NCBI GenBank assembly: GCA_003008705.1
Contig: PDUO01000029.1
Span: forward strand, 507,321-571,320
Length of the DNA: 64,000 nucleotides
Reading direction: 5' to 3'
Source: Pezicula radicicola
Lineage: Eukaryota; Ascomycota; Leotiomycetes; Helotiales; Dermateaceae
Shown: in pieces, positions 1 to 12,528 of the stretch
Layout of the letters: each line of letters starts with the position of its first letter
Position numbering within the stretch: position 1 is the first letter of the stretch
Notes under the pieces: model-generated
The model's database searches: none
Told to the model about the DNA's origin: nothing
What the model saw: the letters and a program-made list of their open reading frames with translations, nothing else
Made by a program: the position numbers and the translations under genes

Positions 1-790
1 CGATAGGAAATGGGCTAGAAGGATAATGGGCTTCGAGAAGGAAGGGCTCTCCACAAGTCACAGGAAAACACACTGGCGGCCCAATAAGACCAGGCGATGC
101 CTTTTTCTGTATCGGCTACGGCTCATATCGCATTAATGCTTAACTTAGCTGAGCTTAGGCTTGCATAAAATGTCGGCGCCCCTTGCAAATTGAAGCCGTG
201 AGTGGAGCGCTCCTCGAGAATCCCTGGAGGGAACTCCCATGTGGACGAGCCCAAGAGGGAAAGAGAGATGGTTGGTCAGACTCTGCTCTCCCCCGAAGTT
301 CCCTGCTGAGAAGTGGCACTGCCCCCTTTTATGCGAGTTCCGGCTCCCTCATTAATCGTTATTACTTGTACCTGCGACTCTCCACCCAGAATTACCTCTT
401 TATTCTTCCTCTTCTTCACCCAAATACCACCACTCCCTCACCTCACCCTCGATACCCATCAACAACTTCTAATCCTTATCTCATTTGTGTATACTTTCAG
501 CGTTCTCCTTTTTGTACAACACACAACAACATATCATCGTCGCATTCCGAAGTTCAAAACCCAAACTCCGTGACACAGCGAGACGCCAGATACGAAGCCC
601 ACTAGCGTAAAATTTGGAAGCTGACGCGGCCTCACACCCTAGCCTCAATCACCCCAAGGCACCGAGTTTCCCTCATCAATACCTGAGGTTTCCCATCATC
701 ATCAACAACATCACCTCCCGCAACACTAAAACAAACATTCATCCACATCATACACACCCGACGACGACACTTCCATCCCTAGAGCCAACA
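1..790 (+). promoter_or_regulatory. Upstream region and probable 5' leader of the bZIP gene
   Basis: No convincing protein-coding gene is visible here. A pyrimidine-rich tract at about 395-480 followed by CA-rich, ATG-poor sequence up to 790 looks like a fungal core promoter and 5' leader feeding the ATG at 791. Open frames in this stretch (for example an ATG at 331) have low-complexity products and lie partly in the pyrimidine tract. I assign the region by position and composition only. Confidence 0.4.
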
Positions 791-2609
791 ATGTCGTCGC
801 AAACTGAGTACAAGCACACTCCCTCCTCTTCCATGTCGCAGTCTTCACAACAATCCGGCTGCGTGGACCCCTTAGATTCCATGATCGATTTCTCAGAGTA
901 CGAGACTGTATCATACCAATCTCCATCCATCTCACCATCGCAATCAAAGAGCCAATTCCCCCGACCTCAATCAAAGACACCTACAGCACTCCCATCGAGC
1001 CAGCAACAGCCACTCTCCGGCCCGAGTCATCAATATGATCTCTACAAGCAACAGACCGGTATCCCACAAGGAGCCGTCGCAAACACCTTGGCTGTGAACG
1101 AGGCGAACATGCACATCAGCCAGTATGGTTTCTCAAACGAGTACCTCTCTGGCCTCAACCCAAACGACGACTTCGTTGATTTTGGCACTGCACCAACAAG
1201 AACGAGTCCTTACGGAGATATGGATATGGAGTTTGGATCACCAGAGCCAACCTTCTACTACCCAGAGCAGTCACAGCAATTCGTGAACCCATCTGCTATT
1301 GGAGCACCAGAGAACCGCCTCAATGTTCCCGCCGTCCTCCCAACTCAGACAAGCCATGTCGGTCGTCTCTGGCCTGGTATGCATCAGCAACAAGCCGCTC
1401 TCGCTAAGGCACAAGCACAGCAGAAGCAGCAGCAGCAGATCATTCAGCAGCAGCGACAGGCAGCTATGGGAGGACAGCAAAGACCACAACAACGACCAAG
1501 AGGATCCCACCCACCAGCTGATCCCATCGTCGAGGAGAAGATCTCTCAGCTACTCAACTCCATGAGACAGAGCAGCGTCGCTACCGATGAGGACTCCAAC
1601 AGCCAGAACAACAACAACATGTCTCACGTCCATCGCATGCGTAAGGAAGAGGAAGACATGGATGAGGACGAGCGATTGTTGGCCAGCGAAGAAGGCAAGA
1701 AGCTTAGCAGCAAGGAACGCAGACAATTGAGAAACAAGGTCTCTGCACGAGCTTTCCGATCAAGACGCAAGGGTAAGCATCGTCAATCACTTACACATAA
1801 ACATGCACTAACATGTCACAGAATACATTGGTCAACTTGAGGGCGAGATCGCAGCCAAGGTTAACGAGAACACTGATCTCCGCAACCAGAACCGTGCTTT
1901 GATGGAGGAGAACACTCGTCTCTCCGACCTCACTCGCATGCTTCTCTCTTCCCCCTCATTCTCTGGTTTCCTCGACACTCTCAGCACCAACCCAGCTGCC
2001 GCTCAACAGGCTGCACCAGCACCCCAGCAACAACCACAGGTCGAGCGTCAAATCCGCAAGGATGTCAACCCATACGCTCACGGTCACATGCAACAACAAC
2101 ACGTTGGCATGACCATGATCCCCGAACAATCCATGGACTTCTCCATGCTCGACATCAACACCGATGGTGGATACAGCTACCAACCCCAAGTCTTCTCTGT
2201 CCTCTCCATGCCTGAGACTCTCATTGATGCCTCTATCCTCTCGGGCAAGGCCTCCTACACTGTTGGTTTCACCAGTTCCGATGATGAGAAGGTTGAGCTC
2301 CCAACTGTCCAGCGCGCTCCAGTCAAGGAGGAGGTTGAGGCACCTGCCGCTCCCGTCGTTGATGAGGAGTTCGACAACGACCCTGCGTTCGCTCTCTTCG
2401 CTTACTCTACACCTGCCACCTCTTCTGTATCCACTCTCGAACACGCCGCACAACTCTTCGCCGGTATCTCTTGCGAAAAGCCATCTCAGTTCGAGCTTGT
2501 TGTTGCTCCTACTGTTGATTGCGAGGCTGTCATGGCCAGAGCACAACGTCTATTCTCGAGCATTGATGACGCCACTTCACGTCTTGATGCTCTCACCATG
2601 GGCTTGTAA
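791..2609 (+). CDS. bZIP transcription factor, 2 exons
   Basis: Predicted nuclear DNA-binding regulator of 589 aa. Coding segments are 791-1772 and 1822-2609, around a 49-nt intron with GTAAGC donor and CACAG acceptor. Splicing restores an uninterrupted bZIP: the basic region has the N-x7-R signature (Asn315 to Arg323, core NKVSARAFR), and the intron falls just before the glutamate that follows SRRK. The leucine zipper is encoded at the start of exon 2. The N-terminal half is rich in Ser, Pro and Gln, with a Q-rich stretch at about residues 205-240. The C-terminal part is Pro/Ala/Gln-rich and acidic, as in activation domains. The start at 791 is the first ATG in frame; the frame is open upstream but only from non-ATG codons. 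The basic region and the conserved segment after the zipper (SSPSFSGFLD) recall the Pezizomycotina family that includes Metarhizium MBZ1 and Neurospora ASL-1. That assignment is from memory and is tentative. Confidence 0.9.
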
Positions 2610-5600
2610 TCTTTCCATCAGTAATATGTTGTGATTTGGTGTCTGCGTTTTAGCGATGGGGATTGGCGTTAGGAATACTACTAAGCATACAATTACTGTG
2701 CACAATTGCACTTTTTCTATGTCCAAAACTTTTCTTTTCATATAGTGTTATCGAGGAGGAAATTGTAAGGAACATACAGGCAAAGAAGGAGAAAAGGAGG
2801 AACTTGATATGATGTTATGGTGCTATGATTGCGCTTGCTTTTTTTTTACTTCTTCATCTCTACCCTTATTGATCTTGACTTCACCACTTGCACCTGGGCT
2901 TGGTTGGGGGGTTAGGCGGTATTATAGAACATCACTCACAACCACTTTGAAAATTAAAAAACTTCAAAAATACTCATCTACTTCTCACTTTTGCCCACGT
3001 GGAAACTGCAGCTATAATTTTTGATTTCTGATATCTTATCTGCCTAGATCTCAAATCAAGTCTTACCCCTTGATGTCGTGTCCCAATCGGGAAGGTGAGG
3101 CCGCTGCCAAGAAGGGAGGACGCGACGCACTTTAAGGTGGACGTGTCATCATGCATCTTACTGTAATCTTTCCCCAATGCCTTGGACGACCCTCAACCAA
3201 ACAAAAACGAAAACAAAATATTTATCATATTTCAGAAGGGGATAAAGCAGTATAGGTCAGGATTGAACTCTTAAACTTAATTTGTTATTGCAAACGTGTG
3301 GTACCTTTCGAACTTGTACTTGTACCAATATCCGAGTAAAAGTTAAGTGGTGAAAGTGCTACGTACTGTACGGAGACGGATGTACCTGTCCTAGTGTACG
3401 AAAGTACCCCCTTGAATTTACCTCGGTACTAAAAATAACTTGGGTGAGTGGCTTACTTGATGTGCACAAGTGATCTACGAAGAAGTTACTTGGTTTGGGG
3501 TAAGTAAGTTAGTTGTTTGGGAAAGGATGAAAGGGTTTGGGTAATTCAATTTCATTTTGAGTGAGTGAGTTGAGTTGACTGGATTGATATGAAGAATCTT
3601 TACTGTTTGTTTGAGTAAGTTTATTTGGTTTGAGTTACTTGGTTTTTTTTTAATTTAGTATGGAGGGAGTAGCTTAAGGTAGGTAGGTATTCATATTATA
3701 TAGCTTGCATCAATTGAATTATCAATAGTTGTGCCGTATACGTATCAGGAGTTAGTTTTTTTTATGGATGGGTTTGTAAATGGGTATGTAAATGGGTACG
3801 GAACGTACGGACGGAAGTTACGGAGTGCACAATGGGTTACGGAAGGAAGTCGATGTTTATTTTGTATACGGGAATGCGAAGTTGTGGATGCCCTGCCGTA
3901 CTTTACTTAAAAGGGGGTGTGAAGGGGCTGGAGCGTAGGAGCGTAGCAGGGTTTCGGATAATATTGTTTTGTTTTGTGCTGTGGAAGGTTTGTTTGGTGG
4001 AGTTTGGAGTTTGGAGTTTGAGATAGGGTGTTTGATGGGATGGAGGGTCTGGGTGTTCACTACGTATCTGTTCAGGAGTGAGATGTGGAGGTGATATGTG
4101 GGGAGAGGTTTTTTAAGGTTGCATAGTTTATGGGTGGCTTATAAGTTTTGAACCTTTTTAAGAGTTCTTGAAGGGGTTGCTGTTCTCTGGGAAGTGTGTT
4201 GCAATGGTGGGAACTTTGGAGATGTGAAATGTGGTTTGGAGGTTGTGGCTTGGGGATGGGGGTTTGGGATGTGGTTCGGTTTGGAGATTGCTTGTATAAG
4301 GTAGATAGGGACTATTTTGAAGTCTGATGGGTTTGGGTGGCTTTCTTAAGTTGAGTGGTTCATTTAGTTTAGGTAGGTATCTATTGGGTTTGACTTTGGT
4401 ACGTCGAGGGAGCTTGAGTCTCTTGGTTTGAGGAATTGACTTGACTTGAGTAAGTGGCGAGCTGAGCAACTGACTTGACTCAAATTAACTCTTGATCTAA
4501 GCACTTCACCAACGTACCATTTTTCTTTAGCTCAAGGCTTACGCAACACAGTTTCAACAAATACAGCCTGTTCCTAGACGCTTAAACTAGTCATTACCAC
4601 ATATAATAATTCGATAAGAAATTAACTTTCAGCGTCTACTTCCTCGGCCGGCGTCCTCTATAAATTATGCTTAAGGACTCGAACGCCACATTGTCTCACG
4701 GTCTGTAATACAGCAACTCCCTATGTTTTACTTTTCCTGTCGCTCTATACCCAGACATATCCATACACCTTTCAGTCTTATCGACCTTCAGAAGAAACAT
4801 TCGCTATACATCCCTTATATCCTGCGTAAGATCCTACGAAGAAAGACGAATGTGCTTCTACTGGCCCGTTACTAGTCAACTCGAATCATGATGGTACGAA
4901 GTATGTGGAAATGTTAGTCGATTTTGGTAGCGGAGTATTGAAATACCTTGGTTTTATGGGTGAAGAACCTTATGGATCTCTCGTATTCTAGGTTACATAT
5001 GAAGCAGAGCTAACAATCGACATAGTTGACAACACAGATCACGAATATTTCATCGACTACTATCCTCATCACCGAAAGAGTACTACGGAACTACCTACCT
5101 CGAGCAGTTAAGACATCAACATATACAGTTCATATCAACAGATACAAATACCTAGTAGTTCATGTTAAAAACCATTTCGATATCGAGTTTTACACAAACA
5201 AGTTAATCAACGTCTACCTCAATCGACACTGGTCGTACTAGATGCAGCACAAGTGATAAGATTACTTTAGAATGTGATATCGGGATAGAGTCTGTATAAG
5301 CCTATATAAGTCTGTACAAGCTTGAATAAAAGGAGACTAAATGCTACTAAATAATGTATTACTTTATACAACCTTAGTATTATTTTATGCAATCTTTGTA
5401 ATGGTGTTTAAAACTATTGCCTTTTACCTCTGTAAACGGTCTAGGCATAAAAAGCCTTAGCGTGATGCCAAGATTATTATATAAAACACCTTTTTGTTGT
5501 TGTTGTTGTTGTTATACGAATTATATAATTTACTCCCTAATTATATAATTATCCTATCCCTAACAGCAGTTTTGGAATATCCAGATTCTACCTACCAATA

Positions 5601-6059
5601 GAAGCGGTTGTAGCTAAGCGAAATTATGGGTCTTCCAAAACAGGAAACCAGGTCGTGAACAGAAGATAATTCTCCAGCCACCATACGAAAACGGAGTGGA
5701 GGAACTTCATCTTCCACACACCTCCATTTAAGGAAATCAACATGTCGAAGAAAAGCTATGTGGCTCTTCAAAATCGCAAATGCAACCTATCGTGAAGCCT
5801 GCCTCGCAGATTTTGCATTCCAGTCGGCTGGTTGTGGCTTTGTCCGTTACTTGGCATATTGTGAGTTGAGTATATAGGTAGGCAGTAAAGAACCGGAATT
5901 GTTCGATCAGCCATATCCTGCTATTTACTACATTCCCTTTTCCGGCTCGATATTTAGTCTAGTTAATATGAACTTTATCTATCTCCTTCACTTCTTATTT
6001 CGATAGTACTATCCTTCGAACCTTCATACTCTGTGACGGTATTGTATCACGAATCCACG
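2610..6059. other. Gene-poor intergenic region with simple and 18-bp-type repeats
   Basis: About 3.4 kb without a supportable gene. It holds the presumed 3' UTR of the bZIP gene, then GT-rich, TTGAGTAAGT-like low-complexity DNA at about 3430-3660 and 4370-4490 that resembles the dispersed 18-bp repeat family. There are several gtacg-rich stretches (about 3300-3420 and 3720-3830) and a GTT trinucleotide run at about 5493-5512. AT-rich DNA with many stops occupies 5250-5580. Short open frames inside it show no recognisable product. Confidence 0.5.
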
Positions 6060-7282
6060 ATGGGTAAAGCAGTAATATCGCATTTCAACTACGATCCCTC
6101 AATCCCAGCAGCAGCAACAGTAGGAGCAGTATACTGTCTCTTCGCACTCGCCACAACCTTCCAATGGATTCGATATCGTGCTTGGGCATGGTTTGTGATG
6201 GTATTAGCAGCGTGGAGTATGTACCTTTCAAGATCTATTTTCCACGACTGAGTGGAACTGATATGATAACAGTGGAAGGCGTCGGATATCTATTACGGAT
6301 TTGGTCTGCAACAGACGTAACGGATACATCACCATATGTATCGCAATTCGCTTTGATTGTACTGGCTCCTGTACTTATGGCTGCTGGATTCTACGTCTTA
6401 TTCGTATGTATATGTACTGAGCGAGTCTCGATGTTGGTTTTGCTAATGTAATTATAGGGAAGAATTGTCTATCACGTTGTACCACCATCTGAAAGAACGA
6501 CCAAAGTTCTATGGATCTCTCGTGAGTGATTCTGATACCGTTCTTATCGACTTCTATAGACTGACTTCATTTCATCTAGCTCGCTTCGTCACCCCCGTCT
6601 TCGTCTCAAGCGATATCCTCTGCCTGATTCTCCAACTTACTGGTGCTGTGATAGTCAGTTCCGTAGACCCCGACGATGCAAACGCAAAAGAGAGAGCCAA
6701 TAAAGGAAGAGATATTGCACTAGTCGGTGTCATACTACAATTAGTCGTCTTTGGGTTCTTTTGCATCGCCGCTATCCGCTTCAACTTCACGTCCCGAAAC
6801 TTCATCGCAGAATTCGAGAAACGGATCCATGAGCCGAAGGACCAGAAATATGTGCAGATTGATGAATATCCGAAAAAAGTGAAGAAGAATTGGCAACAAT
6901 TGTTGCACTTGGTCAATCTTGGGTGTCTTCTTATTATGGTTAGGATTGACTCGAATACTGTTCAAGTTATTAAGATTAGCTGACGTTCTGAATAGATTCG
7001 AACGATATACCGTACCGTAGATTTTGCTATGGGTAGAGAAGGATATTTGGAAAGGCATGAATGGTGGTAAGTACCTAGTTGAAAACTTTGGTCCGCGATT
7101 CTACAAACTGACAGAAGTCCCATTATAGTGCGTACGTGCTCGACGCTCTACCAATCCTTCCTTGCGTCATTATGTTTACCATTTGGCACCCGGCTCAATA
7201 CCTTCCATATCTTTCCTTCCGACTTCCGAAGGATGCTCAAGCATCAGTGCACGATAATATTGAAATGGTTCGGTCGAGTTGA
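6060..7282 (+). CDS. RTA1-like seven-transmembrane protein, 6 exons
   Basis: Predicted plasma-membrane protein of 311 aa in the fungal RTA1/Rsb1 family, whose members include lipid-translocating exporters and 7-aminocholesterol resistance proteins. Coding segments are 6060-6216, 6273-6403, 6458-6521, 6580-6938, 6996-7066 and 7129-7282. All five introns are 54-62 nt with GT..AG ends, and together they give one continuous frame. Family traits visible after splicing: an N-terminal Y-x-PS motif before the first membrane helix; EGVGYLLR after helix 2; FYVLFGRIVYHV in helix 3; a Gln/Gly-containing helix (LILQLTGAVIV); and the late EGYLERHEW..YVLDALP..HP segment. The length is normal for the family. 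No partner genes lie beside it. The substrate cannot be told from sequence. Confidence 0.85.
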
Positions 7283-8547
7283 TTCGTAGAGGGTCAACAG
7301 AAGCATACTCGTCTCGCTTCGCAGGATACAGATATTGTATGAGATGCTGGTTAGCATTCTTTCTGGTGGTATACGTGATAGAGGGAGTATTTATGAGTAC
7401 CGTACAAATTGGCTTATAAGAGATCATTTTGAATGGATGTCTATTCAGATGATCTGGGTAACTCAGTTGCCCTAATGAAAACGATCTCTTGTAACCAATT
7501 TGTACAGTACATCTATATATAGAGTAATAAGGAGACTAAGGGAGTGGAACTGCAGTACCGCAAACAATGAGATGGGCGATTGGCGACGGATACACACACA
7601 TAAAAGAAAGAGAAGACACTCGCCGAGGGAAGCAAACGTTCGAGTCCTACAATATGTCTTTGGCCACTTTCATTGTAGTATATTATTATCCCTTATAATG
7701 TTTTATATGTGGTAATTCAGCAAACTTCAATTATGTTCAAACGTTCCAGGATTGGATTCTAAAAACAAAAGCAAAGACAGTAAAAAACACTCCATCACCC
7801 AACAGCAACCTGAAAAACCGCGAATTTCCAAACAAGAAGAATTCACCACAAGGAAGCAACGTATATATTTATATATTTTAAAATAAAACAAAAGATGGAA
7901 GGGATATAAGCACCATTACTAATTTCTCGAATCTCAACACCATCACCACCACCATATGAGTATAGAAAAAAAAGATTGCTTATGTTAAGGAAAGGGAGAT
8001 GGGAGATTTTCATAGGGTGGATTTTCGCAGGGTTATTGTTTATTGTAGATATGATGGTGGCAGTGGTGAATTTGGGGATGAGGAGGATAGGAATGGGGAT
8101 GGATGTATGAGGGTTTGACGAGAAGATCTGGATCGATTGGGCTGCTTAGACTAAGTGGGTCATTCGGATTAAGTGAGTAAATTAACACAATTCAAGTAAG
8201 TTGCTTAAATCAAGTCAGTTATCTATTTTAAGAACTCATCTGCACAATATTCCATTCAATGGTCTATGAAATAACATAACATCTCACTCACTTTTACACC
8301 TAATTACCACAAACTCGCTCAAGGTCTTCATCGCTAAGCTGCAGCGGATCATTGAGCACAAATGGCTTTGAAGCTGATACCTTGTACAATGGATGGTTTT
8401 CGTTTTCTGCAAGGCAACAAGGACCATGGCTGTAGCCATTGTTTCATAAGTACACTTTCTACGAAGTATAGATCCCAATATACCGCTTTGATTTTTCACT
8501 CCAAGTACTCCATTACGGAAATCGCCAATAAGAATTCCTTCTAACCC
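7283..8547. other. Intergenic region between convergent genes
   Basis: About 1.26 kb between the 3' ends of the RTA1-like gene and SDA1. It contains AT-rich stretches (around 7860-7890, tatatattt runs) and A-rich tracts that may serve 3' end formation. Copies of the 18-bp repeat family lie at about 8140-8250. I see no gene in it. Confidence 0.5.
8140..8255 (+). repeat. Short degenerate run of the 18-bp repeat family
   Basis: Recognisable units such as attaagtgagtaaattaa and atcaagtcagttatctat follow one another at roughly 18-nt spacing. They match the consensus near ATCAAGTnAGTTACCTAA seen in clearer arrays at 22.5 and 53.3 kb. Confidence 0.5.
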
Positions 8548-10900
8548 TTACATGCCAATATTTCCTCTCTTTCCACCTCTCTTACTCCTATTGATATGAC
8601 CTTGTAAGACTCTCTTTGTCTGCACCAAACTTCTCTTCTGTTTGTACTTGGCCTTTCCAAGTGTCATCATGAAGTTCTTCTTGCGAGCCTTCTCCTGGTT
8701 CGTCGAACTCTTGCCCTCGGAATCCTTCTTCTCCCTTCTCAAAGCTTTGGTACTCTTGTGTTCACCACGCTCACCTTTACCCTCTCTACCCTTGGCAATC
8801 TTCTCCTCCTTTGTATCCTTTCGAAGCTTGGAGAAACCTTCGATTTGATCGGCTATTAAGGCATCGTCGGCATGCCGTGCTAGCAGTTCTTTCCGAGCGG
8901 CGGATTGTGATTTACTATTACCCATTACTTTATTTACGCTGGCTTCCAGGCGAAGCTCTTGAAGTTTGGCGAGATCGGCGGGTGTGAGAATTTTGGTTGT
9001 GGCGAGTTTGGAGATCTTCTGCTCAAGAGCTGCATCAGCGTTTTCCTTCTCTGCCTCCTTTGCTGGAGTATCTGCTTTTGCTTCGGTCTTGGCTTTCTTA
9101 ACTGCGGGCTTTTCGTCCTCGCTGTCGCTAATCTCGATTTCAGCATCACTTTCAACATTGATCCATCCTCCAGAATCACTGCTGGCATCGGATTCAACAT
9201 CCCATGCGTTCCATTCATCTTCATCTTCCTCCTCTTCGTCTGTGCCAAGGTCTTCTGGCAATCCTCTTTCGACTCGTTTCCGTTTTCTCTCGTTTTCTTT
9301 CCACTCTTCTAGCAGTTCCAAGCCCTCAATACCACCTGCTTCCTCTTCACCAAACCTTCTCTCCTTGATAGAACCGCTCTTAATGCCCATAGTTGCAGTC
9401 TTGCCTCTATCTCTCTTTCTCAACATATCAGCTCCGACCTCACGATACAACGACAGGAGACCCTTCGCAGCCATCATTGTGCCCTTATCTTTGCTTTTCC
9501 GGTACATGACCAAATCCTGTAGAAGAGTGTCATTCATAGCCAGCGGCTGACGAACACAGATTTCTCTGATCGCATTGAGACCGGCAGACGCAACTTCCGA
9601 AGCAGAAGCCTCGGACACGAATTCATTGGCAATCTTTTGCACAAGTGGTTCAAGGGCATCGGGAGGTACAAGACTGTGAGTTGCTTGTGCTAAGGATGCA
9701 AGAAACGACGTTACTGATGGCTGTCGTGGCGTGAGGTATTTTGTGAAGTAGGAGTATAGCGAAATTACGGTGAGCTTGTGCAGACCAACCAGTCGTGACA
9801 CAAGCTGCAGGACTAGAAGCTTTTGCTCTAGGTTTAACTTGGATCTTGAGTTCTGCAAATGTTTTGAGAAGAGGGTTTCTGCAAAGCCCTGAGGATCGTG
9901 AAGGAGATGCAATGCAGAAAAGTTGAGAGGATGTGGCGCTTTCTTCTTCTTTTCGTGTTTGCGGACTTTCTCGACTGCTTTTTCGATTGTCTTGGCCTTC
10001 TTCTTCGTTTTCTTATTGATACCAGCCTGATGCTTGAGCTTGCCAATATCGATAGCATCGTCATCGCTACTCTCATCCTCAAGTTCTTCCCGCTCCTTAT
10101 CACCGCCTAAAAAGAAACGCACACCACCACCAATAACCTTCTCGTTATCCGCTAAACTAGCCTCCTTCATGATTTCGACAGTCTTCGCATCCGTCCATAT
10201 TTGTCGTTTCCACATCTCTCGGGTTATCTTGACAGCCCATATTCCTTTCTGCGATGTTGGATCGGCTGCGAGGAGGTTGAAAAGTGCAGTCTGGATTGTC
10301 CGGTTAAGCTTGTGGTTGGTTGTCTTCGAATTTGACGACCGTAGGTCTGAGAGAATCTTCGAAAACAAAAGAGCTCGCAGAGTCTTACTTGGCGTTGCTA
10401 CTAATATTGGGAACAGCGTGTTGAGGAGCTCCGAAGAATCAATTACATCTTTCCGTCGCAGTAATACCAAACTTCCAACAATCTTTTCGCGAAGCTCGCT
10501 CTCCAAATCTGCATGATGCAGAGTCAATATGGTTTTGATATCCTGAGTGAACTCGACCGTATCTTCTGGGTAGCAGTCGGCGACATGGGATACAAAATCG
10601 ATAAGGTCGCGGAAAGAGACTATGCCAGCAGACGTTGCAGTGCTAGGCGACGCCATGAAGATGTCGCGCTGGGATTTGTATTGGCCATACTGATTAACAA
10701 ACTCCTCCTTATATGACCTGCAAGTTTGTATAAGCACATGGCCAGTCCGCAATTAAGAAAGAGCTTACCTTGGATCTCGGCGGATTTTGTATTGCAGATT
10801 AGGGCTATGTAAATTAGCATTGCGCAAAGAAAAGAGCAAGTAGGGTCACAAACAGATCTGCATCAACCTTTTCCAGGGCGCCAACTCTCTTCTTGGGCAT
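8548..10900 (-). CDS. SDA1: SDA1 family ribosome-biogenesis protein, 3 exons
   Basis: Predicted nuclear/nucleolar protein of 750 aa. Yeast Sda1 (about 767 aa) is required for 60S pre-ribosome maturation and export, and for actin organisation and G1 progression. Coding segments on the minus strand are 10900-10854, 10804-10769 and 10717-8548, with introns of 49 and 51 nt. The first two exons restore the N-terminus MPKKRVGALE and then NLQYKIRRDPRSYKEEF, which matches the family's conserved start. A NUC130-type N-terminal helical region is followed by a lysine-rich stretch (about residues 250-300), a second helical block, an acidic patch, and a very basic C-terminus (KKNFMMTLGKAKYKQKRS...RGGKRGNIGM), as expected for a nucleolar protein. 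Length and domain order are normal. Confidence 0.93.
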
Positions 10901-11130
10901 TGTGAGTTGGGAGTATTGTCACTGGCAATATGGGACTTTCTCAACGCTGGAGGCAAGTGAGGGCATTCCAAAAATATTTCATTTTGCTATCGATTATCTT
11001 AGCGCCGATCTGATTTAGGTCACGTGGGGTTCCGCTTGGCACACCTTATTGAGACGACGTGAAGTGAACAGTGAACTCTCACAATCCATCCATCACACAT
11101 CACTCCTGGCGCTCCATCTCATAATCCTCA

Positions 11131-12528
11131 TTACCGATTTGGATCAGCTTGAAAGTAAGGTATTTGTGCAGGAATCCTTATCGGGACGTACTTCAATCCT
11201 CGATCATTTTTGTTCATCCATACAGCATCTAGCGCTCTCAGATCTGCAGAATCAACCATTCTTCCTTCGCCGTTAACGCCATTTTCGGCAGCTTCATGAA
11301 GTTTTTTAAGATGCCTCTCCTTCCTTTTTAAGAATCTGAGATTACTATTCATCTCTGCAATCTTCGTAGCTCGAGCAGTGCTAGCTCTGAGAGAACGTTG
11401 CCTTGTAACAGAGTTTCTGATATTCTCGGCTTCCATTGCTTCCCTTGTAAGCCAGTCTTCTCTAGCCCCAAGACGATTTATAGTAGCCTGAGGAGCTCCT
11501 GCCTGACGTGCGGCAGTATGGTCAAATGAGGCTAGGATAGCTCTTCTCCATGGCGCCTGGATATTATTCTGCGCTGCATGTTCATCTTGTTTTTGTATAT
11601 CGCCCCTCAGTGTGGCCTCAGTACACGTCTGAACTGTGGTAATTCGCTGTTGAAAATACCGGATATCACCAGCGACAGCATCTAATTTTCTTTGCCACGT
11701 CCGTCGCATTCGCTCTACTCGATGATGCATTCTACGATATCTCCGAGCGAGTTCCAAATACTGCATGTAAACTCTCGCCTGACCATTAGGTCCAGGACCA
11801 ATCATACTAATATTCCATGTATCTGTTTGAAGCTCACTTCTGCCATTCACATTATGTGGAGTCCATGGATTCCCGCCCAAACCCATCACCTCCTGACAAA
11901 GCGTTGTAGCAAGCGGCTGAAAATAAGCAGCATTAGTTGTCGTTGTGGTCTCAAAACGAAGCAAAGGTACTCGAAGTTGAAATAGATGAAATATACCAGG
12001 AGAATCAAGCATGATTCTATGTCGACCACCTGGTAGGAAATTAACAGCAGTTGGCCGATTTGTATTTGGAAAGTAAATTCGAACGAACTGTAATCCCGAA
12101 AGACGTTGTCTATTCTGGAGAAGAATTTGCATTGCTTCGAACGCAAACTCGCAATCAATGGAGGGCTGCCGACGTCTGCGTAATGTAGCTCTATCCATCC
12201 ACGTCAAAATAATTATTCTCACTACTCTCAATCTAGTATCACCTGTGCCAGGAGCACCAGGTCCTCCAGGCCCGAAATAAGCAAGAAGACATTTGAGATC
12301 CGGAAAATCTAAAACCCATATTCTGCGAGGACGTCGAAGGTGTGGGATTGGGATGCTCATGGAATTGTCGAGGAGGATCGTATGGTTATCATAGCTTCTT
12401 CGAGTTCCTTGAGTGGCGTTGAATTGAGGTGGTACTGTTACGGCTGGTGAGCCTTCGAAAAAGTCATGCTGCCAGTTTTGAAGAATCATATCGTTAATTT
12501 CAGCAGGCACGGTTAAGAGGCTCGCCAT
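11131..12528 (-). CDS. Hypothetical protein, 465 aa, possible short F-box-like N-terminus
   Basis: Single uninterrupted frame with an ATG at 12528. I do not recognise the family. The opening residues LLTVPAEINDMIL resemble the first helix of fungal F-box proteins, but I do not see the rest of the motif. A Gly/Pro-rich loop lies at about residues 86-96. The middle (about residues 265-330) is rich in Arg, Gln and Glu and likely helical or coiled-coil. Basic clusters recur towards the C-terminus. No signal peptide or membrane segment is evident. It is transcribed in the same direction as SDA1, and its stop lies 230 bp upstream of the SDA1 start. The length and the absence of stops support a real gene; any function would be a guess. 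Confidence 0.65.
   Translation of the reverse strand: MASLLTVPAEINDMILQNWQHDFFEGSPAVTVPPQFNATQGTRRSYDNHTILLDNSMSIPIPHLRRPRRIWVLDFPDLKCLLAYFGPGGPGAPGTGDTRLRVVRIIILTWMDRATLRRRRQPSIDCEFAFEAMQILLQNRQRLSGLQFVRIYFPNTNRPTAVNFLPGGRHRIMLDSPGIFHLFQLRVPLLRFETTTTTNAAYFQPLATTLCQEVMGLGGNPWTPHNVNGRSELQTDTWNISMIGPGPNGQARVYMQYLELARRYRRMHHRVERMRRTWQRKLDAVAGDIRYFQQRITTVQTCTEATLRGDIQKQDEHAAQNNIQAPWRRAILASFDHTAARQAGAPQATINRLGAREDWLTREAMEAENIRNSVTRQRSLRASTARATKIAEMNSNLRFLKRKERHLKKLHEAAENGVNGEGRMVDSADLRALDAVWMNKNDRGLKYVPIRIPAQIPYFQADPNR

Noticed and set aside
331..573. ATG-started 80-codon frame upstream of the bZIP gene, possible uORF
   Set aside because: It overlaps the pyrimidine tract that looks like the core promoter, so it is probably upstream of or at the transcription start; the product is low complexity.
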